From contig NZ_CP147776.1 in the NCBI RefSeq assembly GCF_037300705.1, positions 2,790,001 through 2,854,000 of the forward strand: a stretch of DNA of 64,000 bases, written 5' to 3'. Below the pieces are notes generated by a model, which did not search any database, was not told the DNA's origin, and worked only from the letters and a program-made list of their open reading frames with translations. This DNA comes from Massilia sp. W12. Its GTDB lineage: Bacteria; Pseudomonadota; Gammaproteobacteria; Burkholderiales; Burkholderiaceae_D. The number at the start of each line of letters is the position of its first letter. Position 1 is the first letter of the stretch. The position numbers and the translations under genes were made by a program. This document shows positions 28,401 through 43,400 of the stretch, in pieces.

Positions 28401-31400
28401 GTTTCTTTTTCGCTGGCTTCCTGTTGCACACGCTCGCCAACTTCAGCGGACAGGGTTTTGACATAGTGCTCACTGTCTGTAATCACATGGATGTAATACT
28501 TGCCATTGGCGCCGGTCGGCAACTTGCCTTTGAGCGAGACGGTGTAGCTTTCGCCGCTATTCAAGCCGGTGTTATTGGTGTGCACCACGGCGCCGAAGCG
28601 GCTGGCGCGGTTGGCGATAAATTCCGGATCACGGCTGATCCATACCGAATCGACCCAGCCGCGCGTGCCGGCCCACACCGGCGCGCCTTGATTGGTGACA
28701 GTGAAGGTGATTTCACTTTCCTCACCAGAGAAATTTTCCGGTTTGCCGCTGACCGCCGTCACCACCAGATCAGAGTAGGCGCGCGTGACATTCGTATCCG
28801 CAGTGCGCTGATTATTATTGCGGTCGGTGTCGCGCACGGTGCGCGCAAAATCGCTTTGCACCACCAGATAACGCCCGTGCACCGAGGGGGCCAGGGTGAC
28901 GCTTTGCGCCACCACATATTTTTCATAGGTGGCGAGGGTGCGTTTTTGCAAGAATGAACCCACTTCCCAGGTAGTGGTGGCTTTGCTCAGATCCGGATTG
29001 TCGGTGATGTACACCTTGTCGGTCCATTCGCCCTCAAATCCATCCCCCATGTTTTGCACGGTGTAGCTGAAGCTGAAGGCTTCGCCGGCGCGCGCCTGCG
29101 CCAGGCCTTCCACTTTGACCACTGAGAGATCCGGCGGCGTGATGCCCAGCACCGACACCGGGCGCGCTTTGTAGTTGTTGTTGTCGATCTGGTTCGGATC
29201 ATCCGGGTTGATCCAGGCGGAGCCGGTGTCTTCCAGCACGCCGTCGTATGCATCGCTCCACACTGTGAAGAAATATTGGCCCGACAACACATTGTCCGGT
29301 ATCGCCACCTTGACGGTGTTGCGATAGTCTTCACCCACCGCCAAAGCGCCGCTGCGCTGCACGCTGCTTAACAGGATATCGCCTTTATGCGCACCCGGCC
29401 GGGTGCGGTCGCGCGCTAACCAGATGGTGTCGGTCCAGCCCAGCGGCCCGCTCTGGTCGCTGCGGGTGATCGCGCTGCCGCGATTGGTCACGGTGTAGCT
29501 GATGTCCACCGTATTGCCATGCGTGACCTGATCCGGGGCCACCAGATTGGAGGTCACCAGATCGGCAAACGGCACCGGCTCAACATAGAATTTGGCGGCG
29601 CGGATATTGTTTTGCTCGTTCGGGTATTCGTCTATCGTGTTATTGCTGTCGGTTTGCACGATCAGATAGGCATCGCCACGGAAGCGGATCGGGATGTTCA
29701 GATTCACGCTTTCATTGGTGTAGCCCGGCGCGCCCGGCTCCAGCGCGCCGGCGCTGTCAAATTCGCCCACCAGGATATCGTCCCCGCTCAAGCTTCCATC
29801 GAGGGACAGATAGACGCGTTCTTTCCAGCGCCCGCTGGTGGCCACCGGCCCCATATTCTTGACCGTGTATTTGACGGTGGCGGAGCCGCCGGCGATCACG
29901 CGTTCCGGTGGAATCACGCTCGATACTTGCAAGTCCGGACGCGGCAGCAGGCTGATCTCGCTCAGATTGTCTGCCTGCCGCGCATTATTATTGCGCCCTG
30001 CCCCGCTTTCATACACCTGGCTTGGGTCTTGCGTGCCCAGATTGGCATTGGTGATCACGCGCAAACGGTAAGCGCCCTGCAGGCGCGCCGGCAGTTTGAA
30101 TTGCTCGGTGCGGGTGTAGGTCTTGCCGGCGTCCAGGCCACGGTCATACACAAAATTGCCGATCAAAATCGCTTGCCCGCCGTTTACCGGCTCTAACAGC
30201 AAGCGGTCAGTCCAGCTGCCTGCGGCGCGCACATCGCCCTGGTTTTTCACGCTCCAGCTGAGCGACACCAGATCGCCCTCTTTCGCCGTGAGCGGCGCGG
30301 TGATCGAGTCCACCACCAGATCCGGCGCATCGGACAAGGTGATGGTCAGCGGCACGCTATTGATATTGCTGCCGTCTTCATCGTACACAAATTCATACGG
30401 CCCGCTGGTTCGCACCACCAGATAAAATTCGCCGGTCAAGCCTTCCGGCAAGACCAGACTCACGCTGCGGGTGTAGGCATCGCCCGGCGCCACATGACCA
30501 AAATGCATGAAGCCGCCAAAATATGTCTCGCGATTGCGTCCCATTGGATCGCGCGCCAGCCACACCTGGTCATACCAGCCCGGCACATCGGTAATCCCGA
30601 TGCCCTGGTTCTTCACGGTCCAGTTCAAAGTCACCGCCTTGCCGGATTTGGCATCGCCCTGCACCGATACCGATTCGACTTTCAAGTCAGCATACTGGCG
30701 TTTGATGATGTCCAGCGCGCTATGCTTCGTATTATTCGCTTCGGCCTGGTTTTCCCATACCTCATTGCGGCTGTCGGCGCGCACAAAGATCTTGCCGCGC
30801 GCGCTGAATTCCGGCGGCATCAGTTTTTCCAGGCTGACGTGGTAAAACTCACCGGCAGCCAAGGCGCCTTCGCGCCGGATCTGGCCTAACACCACGTCAT
30901 CGCTATTGCCGACAATATCGTCTTTGGAGAACAGCACCAGATCAGTCCAGGCGCTGACGCGGCCCGGGCCGCTGCCGACATTGCGCACATCAAACTCAAT
31001 CCGCACCAAAGCCGGATCATCGATAATCTGGGCTGGAACCTGCAGGTTTTGCACTTCCAGATCAGCATACGCATCTTGCGCCACATTGATTTCGCGCACG
31101 CTTTGGTTATTCGCTTCGCCTGCCGGCCCTTCGATCAGCACGCGGTTCAAGTCTGTCACCACCACCAGGCTATACACGCCCTGGGCATCCGCCGGCAGCA
31201 TGATTTGCACTTGCGCGGCGGACTCCTGACCGCCGGCAATCGCACTGTGGGTGTATTCCGCCAGTTTCAGCGCGCTGGCGTCCAGCACGCCGTTTCGGGC
31301 CAGATAAATCGCTTCCTTGACCTCGCTGGCGCCATCTTCGCCCAGGTTTTTGGTAAGCCAGCGCACGCTGACGCTTTCGCCGCCTTGCAACACGCCTTCA

Positions 31401-34400
31401 ACTTGCAATTCGCCCACCATCACGTCCGGATGGATCAAGCGCACGCTCTTGTTTGCGCTGTTATCGCCCTCGTCCAGTTCACGCACGGCGTTATGGATAT
31501 CGCTTTGCACTTGCAAGCGCCAGCCGGCCACATCGGTCAGCGGCGCATTGATGCGCAATACGCCTTCATAACTGGCGCCAGGCGCGACATTGCGCAGCGC
31601 GCTGACATCGCCCAAATGGATGCTTTGCTGCGGATTGTCCGGGTTGACCAACAGCAAGCGGTCGGTGACATTCGCCGCCAGCGGGTCATTGCCGCTGTTT
31701 TTCACGCTGTAACGCAACTCCAGCGGGCTGCCTAAGCGCCACACGTCCGGCGCGTCCACCTGCTCCACTTGCAAATTGGCCTTGGGTTCGGCGCTGATTT
31801 GGGTGGCGTTGGCGGCGGCGGCGACGTTGTTGCGCAACGCATCCGGTTCGTACAACACGCCTTGCGCATCGGTTTTGACGATGATCCAGAAGGTTCCGGT
31901 TTTATCGCGCGGCAGCATCACATCCAATGCGGCCAGGTATTGGCCGTCTTTTTCCAGCGCGCCGATATGGGTCAGCGAGCCTAACAACACGGCGTCATTG
32001 CCCAAGGTCTGGCTATTGCTCAACCAGACTTGATCAACCCAGATATTCGCATCGGCAGCCACGGTTCCCTTGTTTTCCACGCGCCATTCAATCCGGGTCG
32101 GACGGCCTGCCGGGGCCGTTTCCGGGGCCAGCGTGACTTGCACTTGCAAGTCGGCATTGGCCGGACTGACCGTCAGCGCACTGGAAATGGCCTGGTTGTC
32201 AGCGCGCGTATCCGGTTCGCTCACTTCGCGCAGGATATCGCTCTTGACGCCGATGTAATACACGCCGTTCAAACGCGCCGGCAGGCGTAAGCTGGCGCGC
32301 GCATCATACGCCTCGCCGCTCAGTAATTGTCCTTGGTGACGCAGCACGCCCAGCACCACATCATCGTCATTGCCGATGATATTGTCGCGGCTTAACACCA
32401 CCTGATCGCTCCAAGCCCCGGGCGCGCTCTCCTGGCCCTGGTTTTTGACGCGCCATTGCACATCCAGCATGCCGCCTGAAACCGCAGTCGCGGCCACGCT
32501 TAACATCTCCACTTTCAAGTCGGCATATTGCTTGGCGGCGGCAATCACGCTCAGATTCAGGCTGTTATTGCTTTCCGCATCTTGCGTCAGATTCGCCTCA
32601 TACAACAGGCCAAGCCCGGCGCTGTTCATATCCGCTTCCACCGTGACTTCGATTTCGCCTGTGCCGCGCAAACCTTCCGGCAGGGTGAAGCTGAAGCTGC
32701 GCTCAGCGCTGGCGCCGGCTTCCAGCAAACGGTCGCGCTCAAAGGCGACGCTGGCGTCCAGCAGTTTTTCTCCGCTGCGTTTATTGCGCACCACCACCCG
32801 GTCGGTATAGGCCAGCGGGGTGGCCACCGCGCCGGCATTCACATCTTCCCAGGTAATCGTCAAGCGCGCGCCGGCTTGCGCCACGCCATCGCTGATGCGC
32901 AAATTGCGCACTTGCAGATCCGGCCCGCTGGCGAAGTTCTGCTGTCCCTGATTATTGCTCTCGCCTGTCCCTTGCGCATTCGCTTCGGCCACTTCGGCGC
33001 CGCTGTCAACCAGGATGCGCAGCTGGAATTGGCCGGTGGACAAATTGCCGCCCGGCCAGCTCAGTTGCAGGCTGCGGCCACGGCTGGCGCCGGCGGCGAA
33101 CGGCCCGCCTTCGAGCAGATCGCGCAAACTGCCTTCCACCACCAGCTGATTGGCCAGGGTGTTCCAGATTTGCACTTTTTCGCTGAACGGCTGGGTGATT
33201 TCTTTGCCGCCCCGGTTGACGGTGCTCCAATTGATATTCACCACTTGCCCGGCCACCAGCGGGCCATCGGCTTGCAGCGCCACATTGTCGACTTGCAAAT
33301 CGGCGTATTGCGCCAGCGCCACGCGGATTTCGCGCAGTGCGCTGTTATTCCCTTCCGCTGTGCCGTTGGCGTTGTACTCTTTGAGCACATTGTCAGCGTC
33401 GGTGGTGAGCGAAACGGCCAGGCGGCCCGCGCCTGCCGCGCCATCCGGCAGGCGCAGGGTGTAGCGGCGGTTTAAGGATTGCCCCACCTCAATCGCCCCT
33501 TCTTCGCTCTCGATGTGGGCCAGGCTGATGTTGGCGATAGTGGCGCCGGTGTCCAGATTGCGCACCACCAGGCGGTCATTCCAGTTGCCAGCGGCGCGCA
33601 GCACGCCCCGGTTTTCCACCGTCCACGCCACTTCCACGCTCTGCCCGGTTTCCACCCCTTCGGACGGGGTGATGCGCAGATCGTTTAAGAACAGATCCGG
33701 GGCCGGCTTGACTTGCAGACTGTCGAGCTGGATCGGGTCATGTTGCGGAATCAGCCAGCTGGTGAAGGCGTATTTGCGGTTGACCTGGCTGTCATTGTTC
33801 AAGCCTTCCAGCACCAGATAATAGGTTCCGCTTTGCTGGAATTGCGCCGGCTCCTGATCGTAACCGCCGTAGTTATACCAGGCTTGGCTGGCGTCAAATA
33901 TGGTGCGTCCGGAGGCGTCAATCAGACGCCAGTAAATCCCGGTGGCGGCCGGGTTGGTTGGCAGGCTGTCAAAATAATATTTGTCGCCGGCTTGCGCGCT
34001 CAGGCTGTAGAGCCGCATGCCATTCGCCACTGCCAGCACGTCTTCCACGCGCTGGCCCGAGACCAGGGCTTGCGCTTCGCTGCCGCGCCAGATGCGCATG
34101 GCGCCGTTTTGCGCGCTGTTGCTGGTGTTGCGCACGGTCAGCAGATACTCGCCGGCGGCCAGCATTTGCAGCGCGTCACGGCTGTTGCTGTTCATCCAGT
34201 TGTCAAACACGGCGCCGTTCGGGCCATCCAGGCGCCATTGCAAATTGGCGTTGCCGCTCAAACTGTCAAAGGCGAAGAATTGCAGACTGTCCACCGATAA
34301 GCGCATGGTTTGCCATTCGCCCGCCTGCAGCGTCAGATTTTGCGCCAGCTCTGTGCTCAACATCGTCGGCTGACGCCAGGTGAAGCTGTAATTGCGCGCA

Positions 34401-37400
34401 CTATTGCCGGCGTTGATATTGCCTTCCAGCCACAGGGTGTAGTGGCCGTCGGCGGCGATATCGAGCAAGCGCAGGCCGGATTGTTCGCGCAGCGTCAGCA
34501 GTCGCCCGGTGCTGTCAAACACCCGCACATCGCCATAGAAAGAAAGGTTTTCCAGCATGAAGACATCGCCCGCATGCGCCTCAAAGCCCAGCAGGCGGCT
34601 GGCCGTGCCCGGATTGACGCTGCCGCTTTGCGCGCCCGGCGTCAAGGCGCTGGCCTGGGATGCCGTCCAGGCCGCAAAATTCACGCTGCGCTCGCTGTTG
34701 TAGCGGCTCTTGATGCTGAGCATGTAGTCGCCAGCGGCCAGATGTCTGAGCTGGTCGCGCGCATTGCTGAATTGCCCTTCAAACACCACCCCGTCCGGGC
34801 CGCGCAGGCTCCAGCTGAAGTTGGCGTCATTCACCATGCCGTCAAACACCAGCACCTCGCCCTGATCCAGGTGCAAGGCGTAGTTGCTCTGTCCCATCGC
34901 CGGAATCTGCGCGCTCAGCAGCTGATTTGTTTGCAATACATTGCGGCTCAAGCGCAGATTCGCGTTGAAGGAAGCTTGCAAGGGTTCTGTGCCGGGCGTG
35001 CTGCGGCCCACCAGCAGGAAGTAATCGCCTTCTTCGCTTAAAGTTTGCATCACCCCGTCGGCATTGCCGTTACCGCTGGCGATCAATTGCCCAAGCGCAG
35101 AGTACAAACGCCATTGGCTGGCGCCGGCTGCTGTGCTGGATTCGATGTCTTGCACCACGCTGGGCGCAGCGCCAAAACCGCTGGAAGCCGCCACCGGCGC
35201 AATGCTGGCCTGAATCACATAGCTTGTGCCGGTCGGCGTGCCGCCCGGCTGAGTGTTTTGCGGATTTTGCGGATATTGCGTGAAAGCGAAATAGTAGCGT
35301 CCGCTGCGGGTGGCGGTGTAATTCAGGAAAGAATTCACCCCGCTGGTGCTGCCGGCGCCGCCATCAGAGGTATTGGAATCGTCATTCGCGGCGACTTGCA
35401 CGCCATCGCTGTCATACACCCACAACATGGTGTCCATGTCGATGTAATCCACGTCCAGCGTCAGGGTTTCGCCCTGCACCAGGTCAACAGCGTAAAAATC
35501 AAAGTCTTGCGTCAGATTGTGCAGGCCATTGATTTGCACGCGCGGCAGTGCGGGGTTGGCCACATCCGGCGAAGGGCCAATCCCGAACGCGCTGCGCGCG
35601 ATCAATTGCGCATTGGCGCGCGTGTTGTTATTGCTCAGATTGCCGGCTTTGTATTGGAAGCCGTCGCCCGCCATTGCGTTAAAACGCCAGGCCAGCGCTT
35701 GATTGCCCAGGTCGGCGTTGACCATCTGCCCCAGCGGCAGATTTTGCGCATAGGCGCTCAAGGTTTGCAGCGTGAAGCTGGCGCTTTGCGCCTGCGCCCC
35801 TTGCGCCTCCAATTCCAGCACATACGCGCCTTGCGCGCCCAGTTGCAAGGGTTGTTGCATCTGTCCCAGCTTGCCTTGCGTGATCAGCGCGCCTTGCGCA
35901 TCGCGCAAGCGCCAGTTGACCTCGACCCCGGCGCTTTGCTGCAGCCAATACAAGCCGGCGGCGTCAGCGCTGAAGCTGTAGCGCAGCAGGCCGCTGGCGT
36001 CAAATTGCGCTTCGGTCTGCGCCCCCAGCACCAGCGGAATGGCGGGCGGCTGGCCGGCGATCTGCAGTTCAAATGCAAAGGCGGCGGCGACGCCCGGTGC
36101 GGCGTCCAGCAGCAAATAGTAATCGCCCGCCGCCAAACCTGCGGCCTGCCCTGCGCTTTGCAGATTGCCGCCGGCCAGACGTTCGCCTTGCGCATTCACA
36201 ATGCGCCAGGCCCCGGCGGGGGCGTTTTGCGGGCCGGCGTAACGCACGCTGCCGCCTTGCTCCACGCTCACGCGCCATGCCTGGCTTTGGCCTGCGCTCA
36301 GATTGGCCGACAGCGCGCCGCCGGCGCTGGCTTGCGCCTGCGCTTGCCAATCTTGCAGCGCAAGGCTGATCTCGCCGCTGACCTGCGTTTCATCGGCGCT
36401 TTGCAGCAAGAGGGTGTATTCGCCGGCGGCCAGATCCAGCAGGCTGGCGTCAAACAAGACGCCGCTGCCACGATTGACGCCTTGCGCATCCAACAGCTGC
36501 CAGTTCAAATCCGCCCCGGCCAGGCCGTCGAGTAAGAGCGATTTGCCTTGCGTCAGGGTGAAGCGGTAGCCCAGACGGCCATAGGCGTCGGTTTGCCCTT
36601 GCACCGCCTGTCCGATTTGCAGGTCTTGCAACACAAGCGGGCTGCGCAGTTGCGCTTGCAGGGTGATGTCGCCGCTGCCGCCTTCGCGCCCCAGATGATC
36701 CGAATCAAACACCAGCCAATAATCGCCTGCCGCCAGATCGCGGCGCATGGCGCGGCTGGCCTCGTCCCAGTCTTGCACCACTTGCCCTTGCGCGTCCAGC
36801 AACACGCTGCGCAAGGGGAAGGGGCTGTCGCTCACCCCGGCCAGACGGAATTGCTGGCCGGCTTGCGCGTGCAGGCGCAAGGCCAGCGCGCGCGCATCGC
36901 GCACATTGACGGTTTGCGCCTGGCCATCGGTTTGCAGCGCGCTCACGCTCTGGTTCAAGGCTTGCCATTGGAATTGATAGCTGACGCTGCCTTCGCCATT
37001 GCCTTGCAGGCGCAGCAGATATTGGCCGGCGCGCAAATGCAGCGCTTTGGCGTCAAAGTTCAGATTGCCGCTGCCGATTTCCTCGCCGCTTAAGCTGCTC
37101 AACTGCCAGCCCGTGTAGCGGCTTGGCTTGATATTGTCAAACAGATACAGACCGTCGGCGCTGATGTCGAGCAGCAAGTTGTGCTGCGCGCCGGAATCCA
37201 GCTCGCCTTGGTTTTCCTGGCCCGGCGCAACACGCTCCAGCGCTTGCGCGGTGAGCGCGACGCTGAGCGCCCCGCCATGGTCTGGCGATGCGTCCCACAC
37301 GATGTAGTAGCTGCCCGGCAACAGCATGGGCGAATCGCTGTTATCGCTGCCGTTGCGCCAGTCAAACAGGCGCTCGCCGCGCGCATCCAACAGGCTCCAG

Positions 37401-40400
37401 GAGCCATTCGCCGGCGTGTTTTGCGCCACATAGCGCATGAATTGCGGCTGGCTGACTTCAAACTTCGCCAGCAGCGCGCTGCCGGCTTCCAGCGTGCCGG
37501 ACAGATTGCCATCCGCCGCCAAAGCGGCCGCATTGCGCAGGCTGTGCGCCTGCAGTGTCAAATTATTGGCGTCTTGCGCGCCTTCGCCTTCGCTGCTGGC
37601 TTGCAAACGGTATTCACCCGCCGCCAATTCCAGCGCGTGGTCCCAGTCGCCGCTTGCGCCGCGCCAAACGGAGACGCCTTGCGCATCCAGCAAATTCAGC
37701 GACACATAGCCACTGTAGGCGCGGAAATCCATCCACAACGTCTCGTTTTGCGCCAGCGTGAAACGGTATTCCGCCATGCCGCCGCGCGCCAGCGCGATTG
37801 GCAAAGGCGTGTCCACTTGCAATGCCGGCGCCTCTTGCACCGTCAGCCCAAAGCTGATTTCGCGCGCGCCGCTTTGCCCATCCACCCAATCGGCGTCCCA
37901 CACCAGCCAATACGTCCCGGCGGCCAGATTGTTGACGCTGGCGGCCTGGTCGCCTGCGCGCCAGTCGCCCAGCGGGGCCCCTTGCGCGCCGAACAAACGC
38001 CATTGCCCCTGGCCGGACTGCTGCGGCGCATACTCCAGAATCTGTCCCGCTGTCAGCTCCACGCGCCAGGCCTGGCTGGCCCCGTTTTCGACGCTGAATT
38101 GTTGTGCGCCATTTTGCAGCGCGCCGGCCTGGCTCATGTCTTGCAGTTGCAGGCTGAAGGCTGCGCCGACATCGGCGCTGTCCACCAGAATGTGATAGGT
38201 CTTGTTTTGACCGTCTTCGCCCAGCCAGTGCAGGCCATCGCCGGCATCGATTTCTTGTCCTTGCGCATCAAACACGCGCAACACATTCACGCTGCCCGGC
38301 TGGCGCAAGTCCAGATAATATGGTTTGCGCGCCTCAGTCGCCAGGGTGAACCATTGCAAGCCGCCGGCGCCGGATTGGCCAGCCACGGCCACGCCCGCCG
38401 TGAGCGCTTGCGCTTGCGCGGCGATCTGCACAAAGTCCAGATTCACCAGCACATTCGCCAAGGTGCTGGCCTGGCCTTGCTCACCCGGCGCCGCTGCCGC
38501 GCTCTGCGGCGGGACGCGCGCTTCAATCGGCCGCAGATTGCCGGTGCTGTCCCACACCAGATAGTATTGGCCGGCTTTGAGGCCTTTTTCAAAGTGCGCT
38601 GCTGCCAGATCATACGAACCGTACACCAACTCCCCTTGCGCATCGAGCAAGCTCCAACTGCCTTCCAATTCGCCAATCGCGTTGGCTTTGTATTGCAGGC
38701 TGTCAAAGGCTTGCGCCTCGATTTTCCATACCAGCGCCTGACCGGCGTGCACGCTTTGCTCGATATGGCCATCCGCCGGCAGCGCTGGCGCATTGCGCAA
38801 TGACTGCAGGCCCCATTCATATTCGGCGCCATCGCCCTGCAACACCAGGGTGTATTGGCCGGCCCCGAGCGCCAGTCGCGGATTGGCGCTCAGTTCGGCG
38901 CGGCCATCGTGCAACATGCCGTTTTGCACTTCGCGCCCCTGGCTGTCGTACAGGTTCCAGTAAATATCGCGGTTGAGAATCTTGTGCGCGTCCAACAGCA
39001 GCAGCTCATCGGTGGCCAGGGTAAAGCGGTAGGCCGCGCCGCGCTGATCCAGCGTGCCGCTCACGCTCTGTCCCAGATTCAAGCTGTGGCTGTGCGGCGC
39101 GCTATCGACAAAGCGCACTTGCACGCGCTCCACGCCTTCCGGCATGCCCGCCAGCACCAGCCAGTAATCCCCGCCGGCTTCGCTATGCCACTCCCATTCG
39201 CCTTCGCCATTCGGCACATGCGCCAGACGGCGGCCCGTGTTGTCCCAGATTTGCCAGTAATGCCCGGATGGCGCGCTGACCTGGTAGCGGCTGCCGGCTG
39301 CCAGCTGTACGCGGTACAAAGAAACCCCGGGGCTGCTCTCAAATTCGCCTGCCGCCAGCGCCGCTGCGCTGACTTCGCCGCTGTGCGCGCTGCTTTGCAC
39401 GTAATAGTCGAGGGTGGAATCGCCTTCCACTTCGCCTCTTTCGGCCTGGATGCGCAAGGCGTAGTCGCCCGCTTCCAGCCAATAGCCATTGCCCAGAAAT
39501 TGATTGCCGGCAAAGCCATCGTTCCAGCGCTCGCCGTCCGCACTCTCCAGGGTGTAGTTGAAATAGCGGCCATCCCGTCCCTGTCCGCCGAGCGCATACA
39601 TGCCGGCTTGCGCCACATGGAAGCGCAGCACTTTTTCCGCGCCAGGGGCCAGGCTGAGCTGTTGCGGCTGATCGATTGTCAGGGCATCGCCCGCCGGCAG
39701 CGGGTCGTCGCGCCGGATAAACTTATAGTCAATATCGAGCGCCAGCGCATCCACATTCTCCAAGGCGCCGCTGATCAGGAGCTGGTAACGGCCGCCGCGC
39801 GCAGCTTTCCATTCTTCCAGCTTGGCGTCGCGCGCATCCTGCACTTTGCCGCCTTGCGCATCCAACAGGAACCAGCGCAAGCCCTGGCTGGCGGCGTGCT
39901 GCACGTCGAGGCTGATCACCTCGCCGGCTTGCAAGTCCAGATGGAACAGCGCCGCGCCGCTGCCCGGATTAAGCTCAATATGTTGCACACTGTCGCGCGT
40001 CAGGGCCGCGCTGCTCATTGCCTTCAGGCTGCGCATGGCGAATTGCACGCTTTGCGCCTGGCTTGCGTCGCTGCGGGTGAGCAGCAGTTCATAGCTGTTT
40101 GTCCCCAGCATAGTGAACACGCCTTGCTGGTCAGCGCGGAAATCGCCGGAAGCCAGTTCACCGCCGCCGGCGTAACGCAAGCGCCATTGCCAATCGCCCT
40201 GTCCCTGCAAGGCGTCCAGCCAGGCCAGGCCGGTCGCGCTTTCGCCGGCAAAGGCAAAGCGCAGCGTGCTTTGGCCGGCGGCGAATTGCGCTTGCTGCAC
40301 CTGGTTTAAGTTCATGCTTTGATATTGCAGCAAATCGGCCTGCAAGCTTGCTTGCAGCGCTGCCGCTTGGCGCCCTTGCGCCACCAGATAATATTGGCCG

Positions 40401-43400
40401 GCGCTTAATTGCCTCAGTTCATATTCGCCGGAACCGGCGATATGCGCATATTCCGCGCCATTGCTTTGCACCAGGCGCAAGAGCATTTGCTCTGCATCCA
40501 GCGCGCCAAAGAGTTGCAATAAGCGGCTGCCGCCTTGATGATCGATTTTCCAGACTTGCGCCGTCTTGCCATACGCCAGGTCAAGCGCGACGCCGCCCGC
40601 CGGCAGGGCCGGCGCTTGCGACAGATCCAGCAAATTGAAGTCATAGCGTTGTGTCGCGGCGCCGCGATTGCGCAGCGACAACACATAGTCGCCCGGATAC
40701 AGGGTGATGATGTTCTCGATCGTGTCTTGCGCCACTTCCCAATCCACCGCCGGCGCGCCCACCCGCTGCAAACGCCATTCGATGCCGCTCAAATCTTGCG
40801 CCGGATTCAACATCAGTAAGCGCTGGCTGGCGGCGCTGAATTGGAAGCTGTGCACCTGCGCGCCGCCGGCTTGCAATTCGCCGCTGAGTTGCTGTCCCAG
40901 CGTGGTCTGGAAGTTGGTTTCTGAACGCTCCTGCACGCTGGCGATGTAACGCATCGGCGCATCTTGCGCCATGCCTTGATCCAGCACAATCAGGTAGTTG
41001 CGCGCGGCGTCAGCCGGCACGTCCCATTCCACCAGGCCCTGGCCGAAATAGCTGCTGGCGATCAATTGATGGCTGCTGCGCTCATACACATAGATGCGCC
41101 CGGAACGGCCATCAAGTTCCCGCATGTCCAGCATCAAATGTTTGCCCGCCGCGCCGCTGGTTTCAAACATGGCCATGCCGCCCGCCACCAAGCCGGGCCG
41201 CTCTTGCGCCACGCTGCCCAAGCGCGGCAAATCAGCCGCGTCCATATCGCGCAAGGCGAAGCGATAGGCGCCCGGCACGGTATTCCCGCCGCGCATCACA
41301 AATTGATAGTCGCCCGGGGCCAGTTCCAAAGTCTGGGCATCGCCCAGGCTGCGTCCCTCAAACAGGGCTTGCCCGTTGGCCAGGTACAAGCTCCAGTTCA
41401 TGCTTTGCCCTTCAATCGCATCCAGCAGCAAATGGCGCGACTGGCTCAGGCTGAAGGTCCAGGTGTCAGCCACATTCGAGGCGGCCAGTCTGGCCCCGCT
41501 CACGGTGTCCAGGGTCAAGGGACGGGTCTGACTGCGCGCCACGCCGACTTGCACATGCAGGCTGCCGGCGGCGTTATTGCTCAAATCGCCTTGCAGCACC
41601 AGCACATGGCGGCCGACAGGCAGATTCCATTGCCGCTCATATTGGGTGCGCTGCCAATCCATCTCGACCTGGCCATTCGCACCCAGCAGCATATAGCTGG
41701 CGCCGATGCCGCGTTCCTGATACCAGCTGATCGGCTCTGTGCCGGTGGTGTCAAACGCAATCAGGCGCGCGCCATTACCGGGGGCCAGCGTGATTTCGTT
41801 CAAGCTTTCCAGATTCTGCGGCGCGCCGCTCAAGGCCGCGCTCACATCCAGCAAACGCAAGGCGTATTCGCCGGTATCGCTGCTGCGCGAGCGCAGACTC
41901 AGGGTGTATTGCCCGGCGCGATTCAACTCCAGCCGGCTTTGGTAGCTGTTTTGTTCAGTTTCAATCAGGCCGGTCCAACTGCGGATTGCTCCTTGCGGGC
42001 CGCGCAATTCCCATTCGATATCCGGATTGTTGCGCAAGCTGTCAAACAGCAGCACTTTCGGCGCATCCAGCGTGAAGCTGTATTCCACGCTCTCGCCGCG
42101 CACACTGAAGGCGCCGGCCAGCGTTTGCTCCAGCGTCATGCTTTGTTTTTGCACGCGGTTTTCCAGCAGCGCAAAGGGGAAGTCAAGCGCTTGCGCTTGG
42201 CTCGAATCCAGCACCAGATAGTAGTTGCCGGCGCCCGGATTGAACACCGTGCTGCGTGACAGGTTGCCGCTGGCGCGCACTGCGCCCTGCTCTGAAATCA
42301 GGCGCCAGTAGCCGCTGCGGTTATCGCCCAGCGGGGTGAAATACAATTCCTGCGCTTGCGCCAGACTGAGGCGCCAGATTTGGCTGCGCTGGCCGGCTTC
42401 GATCTGCGCTTGGGTACTCTGTCCCACTTGCAAAAGCGGCGCGGCGCTGGCCTGCTGCACCCGGAATTGGAAAGGCAAGCCGGTCTGGTTGTTATTGCCT
42501 TTGACGATCAAGCTGTATTCACCGGCCGGCAAATCCAGCAGGCTGGCTTGATGATCATTGAATGAACGTGCGCTGACTTCATCGCCGCGCGGCCCGCGCA
42601 AACTCCATTGGGTATCGCTGCTGCCCATGTCAAACAACCATTGCCCGCCTTGCGCCAGGGTGAAGTTGTATTGATGCACCTGGCCCGCTTGCGCAATGCT
42701 GTCGCTCACGTTTTGATTCAATTCCAGGCTGTGGCTGACGATTTGCTGCGCCACCACTTGCAGCGCAAAGCTGCGGCTGGCGGCATTGTCTTGATAATTG
42801 CCGGCCACCACCAGCAGGTATTCTCCGCTCAGCGGCAAAACGATGTCGTTATAGTCACTGTGGGTGTAACCGCTGCGGATCAATCTGCCATCCGGCCCCA
42901 GCAGATGCCAGGGCAGCGAATCGCCCTGATTCATGCCATTGAAATTGATGCGCTGCCCGCTTTGCCCGTTGAAGCGGTATAAGCGGCTCATCGAGGCAGG
43001 ATTGAGCACATCGCGCACTTCATCGCCCAGGTTGTAGGCGGCCCCGGCCTGGGCGGTCAAGACCCGCAGCTGGAAGTCGCCAGCCGTCTCGCTCCAGTTG
43101 CGCAGCTCCAGTTCGTAGCGGCCCGCTTCCAATTGCAGGAATTGGTTTTGATTGCCGCCGTCGGTATAAATCAGATTATTCCAGCCGCGCACATCGCCTT
43201 GCGGCCCTTTCAGGCGCCACACCACACTATTGCCGGCATTGCTGCGCAAAAAGTCCAGCATCAAGAGCTGCGCGCGGTTTAATTCAAAGTTGTACAGCAC
43301 GCTTTGATGGCCGCCGTTGAAGGCGCCTTGCTGCAAATCATTGAATTGCAGCGTCTGCCGCGTCACCTCTTCGGCGCGCCATTGGTAGCTGTAGTTATAG